Positions 1 to 12,891 of a stretch of 64,000 bases of DNA are shown here, one piece after another (the stretch's first letter is position 1; each line of letters starts with the position of its first letter). Origin of the DNA: Acanthochlamys bracteata (taxonomy: Eukaryota > Streptophyta > Magnoliopsida > Pandanales > Velloziaceae); the NCBI GenBank assembly GCA_019914995.1, contig CM034132.1, positions 1,676,501 through 1,740,500 of the forward strand. Direction: 5' to 3'. A program made the position numbers and the translations under genes. Below the pieces are notes generated by a model, which was not told where the DNA came from, searched no databases, and saw nothing but the letters and a program-made list of their open reading frames with translations.

Positions 1-3000
1 AAATAATACATCTTAATCTATAACTAAAAAGTTCAATCAAATTTAAAATTTTAAGTTAATAAATTATAAAAATTTTAATTTATTAACTATATTTTTTTAT
101 ATTTTTATTCAGTATAGAATTAAATTATTCATTCTTTCTTTTTAATCCAGTATAATTATCTTAATAAAAAAATTAAGTTTGTCTTTAAAAATAGATTTAA
201 ATATATTTACTTAAAAAAATTTATTTTATTAGGCACTTTTGGTATCGAATAAGATATTTTATATGAATTTTTTTTTACTTCATATCATTTGTATAGTAAT
301 ATAATTAATTTTAATGATATTTTTCAAACAATTATTTAATAATAAATTTATTTTTACAATTTAGAAAAAAAATATACTTTATAAATGCTAATAACTGATT
401 TTTATCAAATTTTTAGAAATTTCTGAAATTTTAATTATTGAAAATAAAAAAAATGAAATTAAGAACAAATATAGGTGATGCAAAACAGCTGCTAATAACT
501 AGTATATAAGAAAAGCGTCGATGTTATCCATCCACAGTGCTAAGAAGATGCACGTCGTTGTCACGTGAGGAAATCTACGTATCTTTTTTATTATATAATC
601 TATGAAGAGAATTAATATAATATTTTTGTCGCGGTGACGGAGCGAAGGGAAGGTGTGGTGGGGACCTTGATCGTTTAACTCAACAAATGAGAAAGACATG
701 TCTAATCTAAAATTATCTATATTTAGTGTGTTTTAATCAGGGTGGACAATTATTGACTCGATTCGAAACCATCTCAAAAAATTGGGTTAGAATCAAATAT
801 TAGCTGGGTTTGAGTTAATTTTAAATTGACCTAAATATTTAAACTAGATCGAATTCGAAATTAATTCATTTAAGTTATATAATTAATTATATATTATTTA
901 TAATTAGAAAATAATAGATAAAATTTAATATATAGATATATATATTTATTTATTTATTTATTTTTTCAAAATTAATTTTAACTATTTTTTATTTTAGATA
1001 TATTATAACTAATAACTTATATATAATATTATTAAAAGTTAATATAATTTTTATTTAAATATTTTTAATTATTAAATAAATTAATTTGAATTTAATTTGA
1101 TTATTAAATATGTTGAGTTAGAATTTTAATTCATATAAATAAATATATTAGTTTAGAATTGAATATCTGATTATTATATGAATTGATTTAATAATTTATT
1201 AAAAAATTTGAATTCCGATAAATAGAAGCGTTTGAAATATTTATATAAAATAAATTTTAAAATAATCTTAATATATATATATATATATATTATATTTATA
1301 TGTTATTTATTTTTACATAAATCAAAAAGTTTTTTTTATTTATATTTATTATAATTAAATTTAAAATAAAATTCATTTCAAAAATAAAAATATTTTTTAT
1401 TTTAAAAAAATGATATTTAAAGATCACTTTAAAACGCTCCACTCTTACTTTAAAAAGCTTTCGCTACTAGTCATTCTTTATCTTTCTCTCGTCTTCCAGA
1501 AATTTCTCTTATCAAAGCGTAAAATCCCAAGACTTTACTCAACAATAATGTTATGTCTTTTCTTATTATTTTGCTTTGATGTGAATAAATAAAATAAATA
1601 ATCATACATATATAAAGTTTTACATGCTATATATTTATTTATACTTCTAAATTTTACGAAAACATCTCCTATATTTTCTGTTAATAATTTGATTTGATGT
1701 GAAATTAAGAAGCATATTTGAAAATATCTTTAAGCTATTAATACACATTCTTTCATTCTTATCCTTTAACTTTAAAATATTTTCGTTCTTTACATAGTGG
1801 ATAGATATGGATTTGTGTCTTGTAGTGAGAGCATCCAACAACCTTGAATTGACCCTCAAGATATTGTCATGAATGAATTAAATAAAAAGCCCAAAAACCA
1901 TGGTTTACTTTTCTCTTTGAAGAAAAAAATAAATAAAAAATAAAACCATGGTTCATGAGGGGGACAAGCCTGATTAGATTTTATTTCATAGGAAAAGATT
2001 TAGATTAAATTATGGATTTATATGGGTGGATGTTGTTTTCAAGAGACACATGGTTTTGGGAATTAGAATAATTTACTTTCTTTTTTGCTTAATCCAAAGC
2101 TACTTTAGTCACTTGTGTCCAATGTAATTAAAGGTTTTTGGCAACTTGTAATCACGATTTCTAAATAATTACCTCTTTCTTCGTTTTTCACTGGTTGATT
2201 TTGCTAGGATGAATCATATATTTTATCTATACATGAGACGAAGTAACACCTCCCCTGAAATGACATATAGGGTGAATTAGTTAGGTATGAATTTTCTAAA
2301 ATTAAATTTCCTAAAATTTAAATTAGAAATAAATTCTAGGAATTCGACTCAAAAACAATAAATTATATGTAATTAAAACACACTATACTAATATGAAATT
2401 AAACTTTTAGGATCTGAATTGGTCCGCAAAGTTAAAATACATTAAACTACAACGAAAGCAATTATGCAAGTTTACTAGATGGCAAATAATTGGAACTCTA
2501 GAGAAGCGTAGATAACAACTGCACACTTTTACTTTAGTGAAGAAAATTTTAATTAGTTGTGGAGTGGTGTGCCTTAAAACAAGGGTTTTTTTTTGAGTTG
2601 TTCTTTGTGTTCTTATTAGATATGTTCCACTTCCTGCTGTCCTTGTTCTCGTTTCATATGATCTACTGAACTAACAAATTAATACACTAGCCTCATGCAC
2701 TAATTTTCATTATATATTTTATAGTAATTTTTTTGAATTTGGAAGTATAGAAATATTTTTAATTATAAGATTTTAATATTATTTATTTTTAACTTTTTGA
2801 GATAAAAAATGAAACTTTATTTTTTTAAAAATTTATTTAAAAAAATTCTATTTCATAAGCACTTTTAATATATCTATAATTCAAACAATTTTTAGCCATT
2901 TGTAATATTTCTTTATTAAAAGCGTCCATTATTTATTTAAAAATAGGTTTTTAAAATAAATAAAACAAAATTAAGGAAATACATTAGCAATAATATTACT

Positions 3001-4702
3001 TTGAAACTATTCAAAATAAAATTTCTGACAAACTAATATCACTGTTAGTTATATTTGAGTGGGCGTTGTCAATTATATGATATTTCTATCTTTGTTTTAT
3101 GCAACATTAAAAAACAAGATTCCAATTTCAAAAATGTCACATCATAATTGGAATTATGGAATTTATCTTTTGTATTTAGTCAAAAGAGCAACCTATGAAA
3201 AACTATCTGTTTTTGCTTTCTTTCCACCTGTACAAGGTCTTAACTCTCAAGTTTACATCATTAGATTGACAATTTCAGCCTCTTTAGAATGTTTGATATG
3301 AATCCAAACATTAGATTCATATCAATCTAATGAAAATTTTCTTTTAGGTAATGAACTTTTCATATTGTCACTAACAAGCTTCCATTAAAGTGTAGGGATT
3401 ATTGAAGTTTTGCCATTGAGTAGTTAGCACTACTCTTTGAAGTTAATAAAAGGTGAATTCAATTTTATTTCATGGATTAAAGAATGTGTTTGGCTTATTA
3501 TGATTATATTATCTGCTTATCTTCACATTTTTTCAGATATTATAAAGTATATTATAAAGGTAAATCAAATTGTTTCTTATGGTTTTTTGAATGTGTTGTG
3601 GACAATGAATCTAATAGCCTTTTCTTTTTTCACATATCTGAAAACGATTGAAAATAAAGAGAAGATATAAATCCAAAAAGTTTTATATATACACTAGATA
3701 CTAGATAGAGACGTTGAAACTACTGTGGAAATACCTACTTGTAAAGATCAATACCAAAAGAAATTTAATATTTTATTTTCTGTTTGATTTTTAGCGAATG
3801 AAATTTAAATGATTTTATTAATTTGATAGAGAGAATTTTTACATTTTACTATCAAACTGTGAAAGCACTGCCACAAGTATCGCAAGGCCCTTTTAAATAA
3901 AAATTCTTCACAAAACAACAATTTGATAGAGTAAAGAAACCAGTAATGAAGCAAGAACTACAAAATTTTTTCTCCAAATCGTTAAATATATATACATATA
4001 ACTACAAAACAATAGCTTTCACTAGCATCACCTTCACAAAAATTTCCAACCTTCGATAAATATCGTAAATCAAGTTCAAGAGAAGGCTAACGTGAACTGA
4101 CCAAGTCTAAGACAATTAATTGAAAATACTACTCAAACTATAGTTATTGGAGTCAATTATGTCAAATGAAAGAAACAATAGAAGTCGAGATTGCAACTTA
4201 GTATTAATCTCTATAGTCAAAGACGCGCACCAATAGCGCCACAAGAACAGCATCATACTTGATATACACACAACATTAATACATAAAAGAAAACTTCTGA
4301 TGGGAGCATAAACTACAACATTGACTACAATATACAGAAATATCTCAGGCTCGTATTAAACAGCGGACCACTTACTGAAAATATAGGGGCAGGCTCATCA
4401 AAAGTCTCACTTCTTCAAAACACTGCAACACAATCACCAAATGAATGAACTTAACATAATGAATCAAATAGCTTTGGCAAAGGGGGGGATTAACAATTGG
4501 TGTATAGGAGAGTCTAATACAAATTTTAATCAATTGATGTTCAGAATTCAAGCTTGAACATTGATGTCTAGGTGGGACTAACACCTATCAATACAGATGT
4601 CAAGTGTTCTAGCTGTATAATTTCCAAGACATTAGATTCCAATTAGCTAAAGCTGGAAAGGAAACAAAACTTATTTGCGAACCGAATCAAAAGGCAGGAG
4701 AC
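1..4702. other. AT-rich intergenic region, no gene seen
   Basis: This stretch is dominated by A/T runs and short reading frames with no recognisable protein. Around 720-1240 it holds degenerate text rich in GATTCGAAT-like words. Around 2720-2890 it holds an AT-rich segment ending in a motif like TTTCATAAGCACTTTTAA, which resembles the ends of the MITE-like elements found further right. The 3' end near 4300-4700 probably includes the 3' untranslated region of the minus-strand SYP71 gene. No RNA gene was recognised. Confidence 0.6.
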
Positions 4703-7700
4703 TTACTTATAAAGATAAGCAGCAATTCCAAGAATGATGCAGAGCAACACAATATCTATACAGAAGTTGCGACTAGATCGCAGCTGCACAAATGAGAAAA
4801 GAAGGATCACAGGAGAATGCAAAGATTGCAACAACTTAAACATCAACCTCGTTTTATCCAAATATTCAAATAATCCTCACCTGGTTGACAGTTTCTTTAA
4901 GCCTCACATTAGTATTCTTTAGGTCAGCATTAGCCCTGTCCACCTATACAGAACAACAATAGGTAGATAATTCAGGTTTGCGTATTTGTACTGTATACAT
5001 AACTAAGAAGGAAGGATTCCTAAGAAGGATGGACACCCAACCTTTGCATCAATTTCATCCACCAAGGGAACTTGTCTGTCGAATTCCTGAAACGGAAAGG
5101 AAACAATATCAGGTGAGGTTTTTACAAAGTGTTAATCAGCTAAACAACATGAATCAAAATGAAGAGCAACCTCATTCATGTCCTCAGCCATATTTTTCAA
5201 TGTATCAAGTCCTTCAGCTATTGCATCTAGCCCTTGATCCTGCAGTTATAAGGCCAGCTCCATGTCAGCTCTTGGTTATAACTTAAAAGTAAACGTAGGA
5301 AAAGATGTAATGCATAATCCAGGAATCCAATATGAGAATGGACAATCAAAGCCTTAGTGACAAAAACAAGAAGATATGCATCATCATACTATAATATCAA
5401 ACTCTTTAAAATAAGAGTAGAAGATAAGCTCTTGAACCCCTAAGGAATTATACTCTACTTTAACACTAACAAAAAGTAAATCCAAATAAACTGTAGATGC
5501 AAGACTACAGGAGATAGATGTTTTTACATTTTAGGCAGAATCACATGTCCAAAGTCCAAATGACTAATATACTTTTATTTCAAGAAAGAATAAGTAAAAG
5601 GTTTCACCCATCAGTTTTTCAACCAATCCAAATTAGAAGCTCCTTTCAACAGGGATGCAAGAATGAACAAACTTATGAAATGTAAAAGCTCCTGCGAACT
5701 GGTTATGTTTTCGAGAGAAAAAAGAATTAGGCAAAGTATGCTTTAGGTAGCATGCTCAAACTTGGCAAAGAAAAAAAGGTTCTAACTTCACCTTCTCGCC
5801 TGAAGGTTACTCAGACTCTATTTCTAACTTATGTTTAGATGCTCAGCTGTTCAAGTTCAGGCAAGCATGTCCAACTATCCAGAATGAGGCTCTAACTTGA
5901 ACTTCTTGCCCAATCTTACGTGCATCTGTGGGAGCTTAAATTTGTGACACTTAGCAGTTTTGCTGAATCGCTGTCAGAGTGGACGAACCAATCCTAAAAT
6001 ATTGGATACAAGGAGTACCAGATGCGACTAAAATTAATATCCTTCCAGAATCTACCCATATTAAGTTTGTCCTACATCAGATTACTAGGACACTAAAAGT
6101 CTAAAACAACTTCCTAAAGCTCCTATATTCTTGGATTACAGATAAAATCGCAATTGGTATACATTACTTATAGCTATCACAGAGAAGATGATATGATTTA
6201 AAATGTGATTTACGAAAAACTAGAATACATTGTAGAAACAAAGGAAGTTATGTAATCGCATAATGATATAAATAAAACGAATACAGTTCCTTGAATCTAG
6301 GAATGAAAACTAGCCTGCTTCAATTTCCTCATCTCATACTCTTGCCTGAATTGCCTGGACTCATCTGTTTGCTGAAAGTATTCATCATCAAACCTTCCAT
6401 CTAAAAACAATGACAAGTAAGTTGCATTTTCATATTCAACTGCATTACCAGTAAACATGAAGCCAGAGTAGAACATAAGCCTATGCGAGATACTACCAAA
6501 GATAATTTATGATCATAGCACTAAGTGTCTAATTAGTTGAAGAACTCCAGTCATTTGAAAAATGAAAAGAATGCACCAAACAACAAAAAGTGCTTTAATA
6601 GAATTCTTGCTATAAGGTTTACTTTCTTATAATTAAAGAAATGTACCGCATGTCTCCAGGATATTAAAATTTGCATAGCCAAGATAATGCTTTAGTCATT
6701 CAAATTGTCATTCTTTCTCATTGCTGAGAAGACCCAATGCTTATACTGCTAGATGAGGTTCAAGGGGTCTACATGCTGGTTACTTCATGTATGCAAACTT
6801 AATTAGAGAAGGACCTGAAGTTGAATCAAATCTAATCTCTGGGCGGGATCCAGAAGCCATCCAATTTCCAGTTTGCTTGGCTGCAGCAGTACTCCCATCT
6901 GGTATTGACTGAATTCTCTCTGGTAGCGCAGAAACCAAGTCATGGCGTGTAGCAAGATCTTCTCTAGTGAGCCCTTTGACCTTTTAGAAAATAAAACACC
7001 AAAGATAAGAGAGTGCAGAAATTATTTAATTCTGACAATTGCAAATATTACATATAAATCCTCATACTGTCATTACGAACAGAAGCACAGCTAGCAATCT
7101 AAGTTACAGATTTTAACAGCATATTCTAATTTTATGTAGGAAGAGTAGAACAGATAATCTTGACCAGCTGCTATATATTAACTAACTGGCACATTCCTAC
7201 CAATTTGTTACCAGTTGGGCTGATGAATCCTTGAAAGCTCAAATTTACTCTAAAAAGATAGCATCCATTTATTAACATGACAAATAACCAATTCCCAACT
7301 TCCTAAAAGACCAAAGAAACTGCCAGGCATAATGACAAATTCAACTCGAGCAAAAAAATTGATAAACAAGGGAAAATTCAGCATTTATACCAACTGATCA
7401 AACTCAATCTTAACGGCATAAATACCATAACTAATTGACACCGACAGCAATTGCGCTGATAACAAAATCCATGAACTTTGCGAACCTCAAGTGTAAATCA
7501 CATTCCGAATACAACAAAACCAGACTTGAGCAAACCTTCTTAAGCGCGAGGCGTTGTAGCTTAGGAACTTCCTCAAACAACCTCGCCTTAGTTCTTCTAA
7601 TCTCCGCATTCATTGCCACCGCAGCTGCTCTGTTCTTCTCATTTGCAGCCAACTCCGCTTTCTAAATCCTCAAACCAGAGAACATCAATCAATCAAACCA

Positions 7701-7918
7701 TTCCCTCAAATCTTCTTCACAAGAAACAATCAAATAAGGATAGGAATAGAATAGACCTCGTGCGCGGCTTCAATTTCAGCCTCAACGGAACCATAGAGCC
7801 GAGCGAAGGCATCGTCACCATTACCGTTTGCAGCGTCTGCTCGCTGCTTGTCGACATCGTACTTATCGTATTTCTTGCAGATTGCATCGACGCGCGTTAG
7901 TATATCGATCACACTCAT
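4703..7918 (-). CDS. SYP71: Syntaxin of the plant SYP7 group (Qc-SNARE), eight exons
   Basis: This is a membrane-anchored SNARE for vesicle fusion at the ER and plasma membrane, close to Arabidopsis SYP71. Coding exons on the minus strand are 7757-7918, 7536-7661, 6815-6980, 6315-6400, 5171-5239, 5042-5086, 4881-4943 and 4703-4783. They sum to 798 bp, or 265 residues, the usual family length. The protein starts MSVIDILTRVDAICKKYDKY. Residues about 170-240 form the SNARE motif, with the zero-layer Gln at about 208 in EFDRQVPL. The protein ends in one hydrophobic anchor (FCIDIVLLCIILGIAAYLY). Phase and family sequence place the end of exon 4 at CAG followed by GCTAGT, so intron 4 appears to be GC-AG. 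All other introns are GT-AG. EFDRQ replaces the commoner ELDRQ. The gene looks functional. Confidence 0.95.
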
Positions 7919-8479
7919 CTTGATCTCTCTCTTTCAATCAATAATCGACGATCCAACTCCGCCCGGCGGCCGGTAAGAATGGTCTGATTTCAAACCACCG
8001 AGGGGGATCTAAAAGATCGAAGCTTTGATTGGAAAAAGAAAGAAAGCGAAGAATTGCCTGTTATTACTTTCTTATTATTTAATTAAATTAACCGTGGAGA
8101 AGTTGTTTGCGTAACAAGGCTGGTAATTTTCCAATGCGTGAAAATAGAGACTACACTCTCTGTACAATGAGCCACCACATTTTACCAACAAGAATTTGGA
8201 AATTTGGAATCTCTATTTCAATGGATATCATCTCTGGCAATGAGGAAACAGAAAAAGAAAAAAAATTGAATTTGCAAAACATATCAATGTTGAAAGTAAA
8301 AAAAAAAATCAGAAAACAAAGCTAAGCAGCTTGGCTATTTTCACAAGAAGTTGCTATTTATCTTGCTTTAAGACCGAGTTTGGTTGCAGAGATTTCAGTG
8401 GAAGGGATATCACCGAAATAAGTACACGAAGGTTCATGAGAAGCAAGAGTTCTCATTGTTGCAAAAGGCACCTGAGCAG
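7919..8479. other. SYP71 upstream region / intergenic
   Basis: These 560 bases lie between the SYP71 start codon and the end of the receptor-kinase pseudogene. The first about 200 bases probably hold the SYP71 5' untranslated region (CT-rich text such as CTCTCTCTTTC on the plus strand) and its promoter. No clear TATA box or other gene was seen. Confidence 0.5.
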
Positions 8480-9984
8480 CATTTATCTTTAGTGTTTTGA
8501 CGATAGACTTCTATTGCCATTTGCCAAGCACTGTTTTAGCACCATCACCGCGTTGTTCTTTGTCGGACGCATTATTGAAAGTGGCAGTATGCATCTCTTT
8601 GCAAGTCTGCTCCCTTCCTCATAGACTTTTAGGATTGTATTGCAGCCATGAGTTGCTATCTGATCAATATTGCCTTCTTCCAAAAAGGATTTACAGAATC
8701 AACAATATGGATCTTTCCCGACCCAAGACTATTGCCGGTAGACTTGTGATGACTTCAAGGATCACAATTCTGAAACTGTAGACATCGCTTTTCTCCGTAA
8801 GTAAACTAGTGCCGTAGTACCCGAAAATTGTCAAAGCAGTGAACACCTCTCTGTTGCATTCCTTACACACATTAGGAATAAAGTCTGCATAATTGTATTC
8901 TGAAACTTAACGGAAGAATAATATGAAGAAATTCTAAACATACTCTGGGTCAAGATAACCTGCGGTTCTGGCAACAATAGTTGAAACATGAGTGCTGGCT
9001 TCATCCTTGAAAGCTCTTGAGAGACCCAGGTCAGCAACCTTTGTCTCCAAATTGTGTCCTAGTAGAATATTGCTGGTCTTCACATCTCTGTGCACTACAG
9101 GTGGCTTGCATCTGTGGAGATGTCCCAAACCTGTTGAACTAAATAAAATTCACCTAAATTCCAGAGAACAAATCTCATGCAAAAGTGCATAACCAAAGAA
9201 TAACAGAAAGCACCTCTTGCAGCTTCAAACAGGACAGTTGTTTTGATGTTCACCTTTAAGATGGTCTTCAAGGCTACCTTGTGGCATATACTGATATGAA
9301 CTGCCATGCATATATCCTCTTCAGAATATCCAATGAAGGATAAAAGTTCCTGTGCAGAACATTTGTTAGGAGGTAGCTCTATTATAAGAAATACAAAGAG
9401 TTGCTACTAACAAAGGGGCCATGTCCAAACTGCATCATGATTTGTGTCTGGAACCAGAGAGAAGAAGCACGTACCTCAGTATGAAAGTCTTCGGTCATAT
9501 GTGAGTTTAGCTGTGAACGTAATGTAACAGCAACTTTGTACCATCAGCCATCCTGCCATAGTATACCTTTTCAAAGGCCCCAGTACCTATGACTCGGCTG
9601 AAGTTATCAGTGATCTCCAAAAGGTCTTTGCATGTAATTGGCAACTTTTACATTCAGATTCATTAGTCCTCTTGCTTGCTGCTAGGAAGATTTGTGATGC
9701 ACGGGGATCAGTTGGTAAAATTAGGAATCAGGCCTGCTTGTGCTAAAGTACAATCTTATCGAATCATCTACAGGTGCAGACAGAAGCTTAAGTAAGTTCG
9801 TTGCAAATTTACCAAGTTTCTTTCTTCTGTTCCACCACGAGGTTGCTATGCAGCAACAACTATATCTATAGCTACTGCAGCTAGGATTATAGCCGCGCCC
9901 ATTTGCCACCAAGTGTGCTCCTGTAATCTTGTAGACGAAAACTGTTGCACCTATTCCAGGACAGCAACTGAACTGTAACTCCAC
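8480..9984 (-). pseudogene. Decayed LRR/malectin-type receptor-like kinase (kinase domain remnants)
   Basis: Read on the minus strand, scattered frames reproduce the order of a plant LRR receptor-like kinase of the At1g51790/SIRK type. A transmembrane-like stretch (GAAIILAAVAIDIVVAA) lies near 9845-9900. The kinase N-lobe (ITDNFSRVIGTGAFEKVYYG) lies near 9550-9640. A LLSFIGY segment lies near 9300-9350, and VHRDVKTSNILL with VADLGLSRAF and GYLDPEYV at 8937-9110. A C-terminal tail including RPTKNNAVMVLKQCLA lies near 8490-8690. The frames are linked only through frameshifts and stops. DFG has become DLG, and the usual AGTPGYLDPEY reads ARTAGYLDPEY. Intron remnants remain, so this is a decayed genomic duplicate rather than a retrocopy. 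A transcript with a truncated product cannot be excluded. Confidence 0.82.
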
Positions 9985-11282
9985 CTTGAAATCTTATGTG
10001 AAACTACTTGATCCTTGCCAAAAGTATTTGTAGCTTGCAATACTTCTTAGCTTTAACTCTGAATCTTGGGAATTGTCTTTCTTTTTCTTTTTCATTAGTG
10101 GTCAGTGATTTTAGTGGTGAACTCCTTATTAGAAGTTCTGTTTTAATCTATTCCCTAGATATAAAATCAATCAACTATCGCGCAACTTGAAATTAGCGTA
10201 TTGTTGTATTGTCCTCTAGAGGACTCAAAACATAATGCAAGGCTTAAACGAGAAGATATGAAAATGAGAGATCAAAGTGTATACTCCATCAAAATCCGTA
10301 AACGCTCAATATCATATAAATGCCTAAACTACCAATATGTGATTGTCTCATATACTAAGATAAACAAAAAGCAATGTTTCATAAGAAGAAAGAGATCGCT
10401 TCCAAAGCATTGATGTGTACCTGATAGTTTTTAGACAAGAGTCTTCTACATTTCCTCAAGCTTGTTGAGTTGTTTCTATCAAGAGAAGCAATTAGTTTAT
10501 CAAGTTCTATTTTCTGCTTGCAATTCCGTTGACAATGCAATCTGATCAAGCGCTTTGACATAAAGAGCGAACATCTTGAGGGCATAGCAAGCCATCCCTG
10601 TCTTAGCTGACTTAAGTTTGCTACAAAAACACTAGAACAAAAAACACTACTATTAGACTGGTTACTAGTGGTGCTACATCAATATACGTACTCAATGATC
10701 AATCATCACTCAGCATGCGAACGCATATCTAGAAGAAATCCTTAGCAGCAGCACCTCTAGGCTCTAGGAATGCCAACTAATCGTCTTCGTGCAAAACAAA
10801 CTGGTCATGCAACCATCTTTTGGATAGCTTTCTTTAGAATCTGTAGTGTAGTGTTCAGGTTTCAATATTAATGCATTGATATTGTTTCACATTAATCATG
10901 AATAGCAATAATCAGTACTTCATAAGGACTCTAGTCAGCATACAAACATTCAAGAAAACGATAACCTTTAACAAGCACTGTTATAGAGCTCTGTGTCCCT
11001 TATTCCATAAAAGCCATATTTAGAAGACTTATATGCAAAATATAATTAATAGAAACTTTAGTCTATCGAGGATCAACTAATATAAGATTTTACGTCTTGG
11101 CCTTGAACTGTAATAATGGAAAACTTATTGTTCCAAAAGGTTCAGAACCCGACAAGGAGAGGAGACCACTGGAAAACGCCTAGCTTCCCACCACTGCTCC
11201 ACTCAAAGCTGAAAACTTCTTCACGGATCTCGAATTTTTCTCCAAAACTTCTCAATTCCCTTGAGAATTTGAATCGGAAGCT
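9985..11282. other. Intergenic region with one unrecognised exon-like fragment
   Basis: The left part probably contains further remains of the receptor-kinase pseudogene, but I could not align them. At about 10435-10620 the minus strand reads an open stretch beginning CYALKMFALYVKALDQIAL, which looks protein-like but is soon interrupted and was not recognised. The last about 130 bases (11150-11282) are probably the 5' untranslated leader of the epsin gene. Confidence 0.45.
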
Positions 11283-12837
11283 ATGGATTTCATAAAAGTT
11301 TTCGATCAAACTGTTCGAGAGATGTAAGTTTAACTACTGTCCTTTCTCGAAGAAAATTAAAAAAGATTTGTATTGATTCAGAATGTTTTATACTGATCTA
11401 CAGAAGGAGAGAGGTGAATTTGAAAGTTCTCAAAGTCCCCGAGATCGAGCAGAAGGTGAGGTAGAAAGATATTTTAGTTTTTATCACTGCGAATTTGTGT
11501 TCTGATTGCAATTTTATGTAGGTACATAGCGAGTTATGCTAATAGTTGTTTATCTGGATATTGAATGTAAATGATGTCGGTAGAATCCATTCATGTGGAA
11601 TTTAATAGTAATCAAGTACGAATTCTGTACAATGTTGTATTGTTCATTATAAGCATATAGTCTCGACAATCATACAAATGGATTCATGCTTATAGCATGT
11701 TAACTTGTGCAGTGAGTTTTAGCTTTTATATTGACTCACAAGTCAAGATTCTTTGTGTCCATATGAATGATATGCCTGTTTACATTCATCTGTTTGAATG
11801 CACATTTTGGTTTCCGTAAACTTAACTTGATTCGTAATTTCATATATGTAGGTTCTTGATGCAACAAGCAGCGAACCATGGGGTCCTCATGGATCTGCAC
11901 TATCAGAGATTGCCCATGCCACCAAAAAATTGTATTTACATAGTACCCTTTCCTCGTGTCTTCGAGGTCTTCTGGGTTTGTATTGTGTAGCTGTACTAAT
12001 TGCTCAAATTTCTTTCATGCAGTAATGAATGGCAGATAGTTATGAATGTCATTTGGACTAGATTAAAGGACACTGGTTCCAACTGGCGACATGTATACAA
12101 GGTTAGACTCATTTCAGCTGTATTGTCGAAATGCTTGGAGTTTTCCTGATAATATTATTTGCTAATTTTGTACTTCTTAACTCTGGAATTCAGTTAATGA
12201 CTTTCTTTTTTAATTTTTGAGTTGAAAAATAACAGGCATTGGCAGTTATCGAATACTTGATAGCGAATGGATCAGAACGCGCACTTGATGATATTTTTGA
12301 GCACACTTTCCAGATTTCAGTGTAGCACCATTACCTCTTCTTTGACGATTTAATTTGTAATAGCTAATTGCTTATTTCTTATCTAGATATTGCTTGTGAA
12401 GTCTCTTTCAGATTTTGAGTATGTTGAGCTGAATGGAAAAGATGTCGGGATGAATGTGAGGAAGAAGGTAGAAACCATTATGGCCCTCTTGCATGACAAG
12501 GAGAAAATAAAGGTGGTTAGAGATAAAGCTGCTGCAAACCGTGATAAGTTAGTCTTTCACTGGATTACTGTTCAAGGAATTAGAAATGTGGTTGGACTAT
12601 ATTTTAGTAACTTCTTCATTTAGGTATGTTGGATTATCATCATCGGGGATAACGTTCAAGTCAACTTCTGGGTCTTATGGTAGCTATGATTCTTACCGTA
12701 GTAGCCAGTATGGAAGCATAGGTGGTGCAAGAGAGGGGGAGTCATTCAAAGAGAGCTATAAGGATTCTGAAGATGGAGAAGAAATTGGTCGGAAAACAGC
12801 CAAGAGACATGATTATGGAAAGGAAGACCGCACAGGG

Positions 12838-12891
<54 letters not shown>

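Noticed and set aside
3059..3670. Open frames of 77-80 codons with hydrophobic stretches
   Set aside because: They arise from AT-rich composition, with no conserved motif and no supporting splice or regulatory signals.
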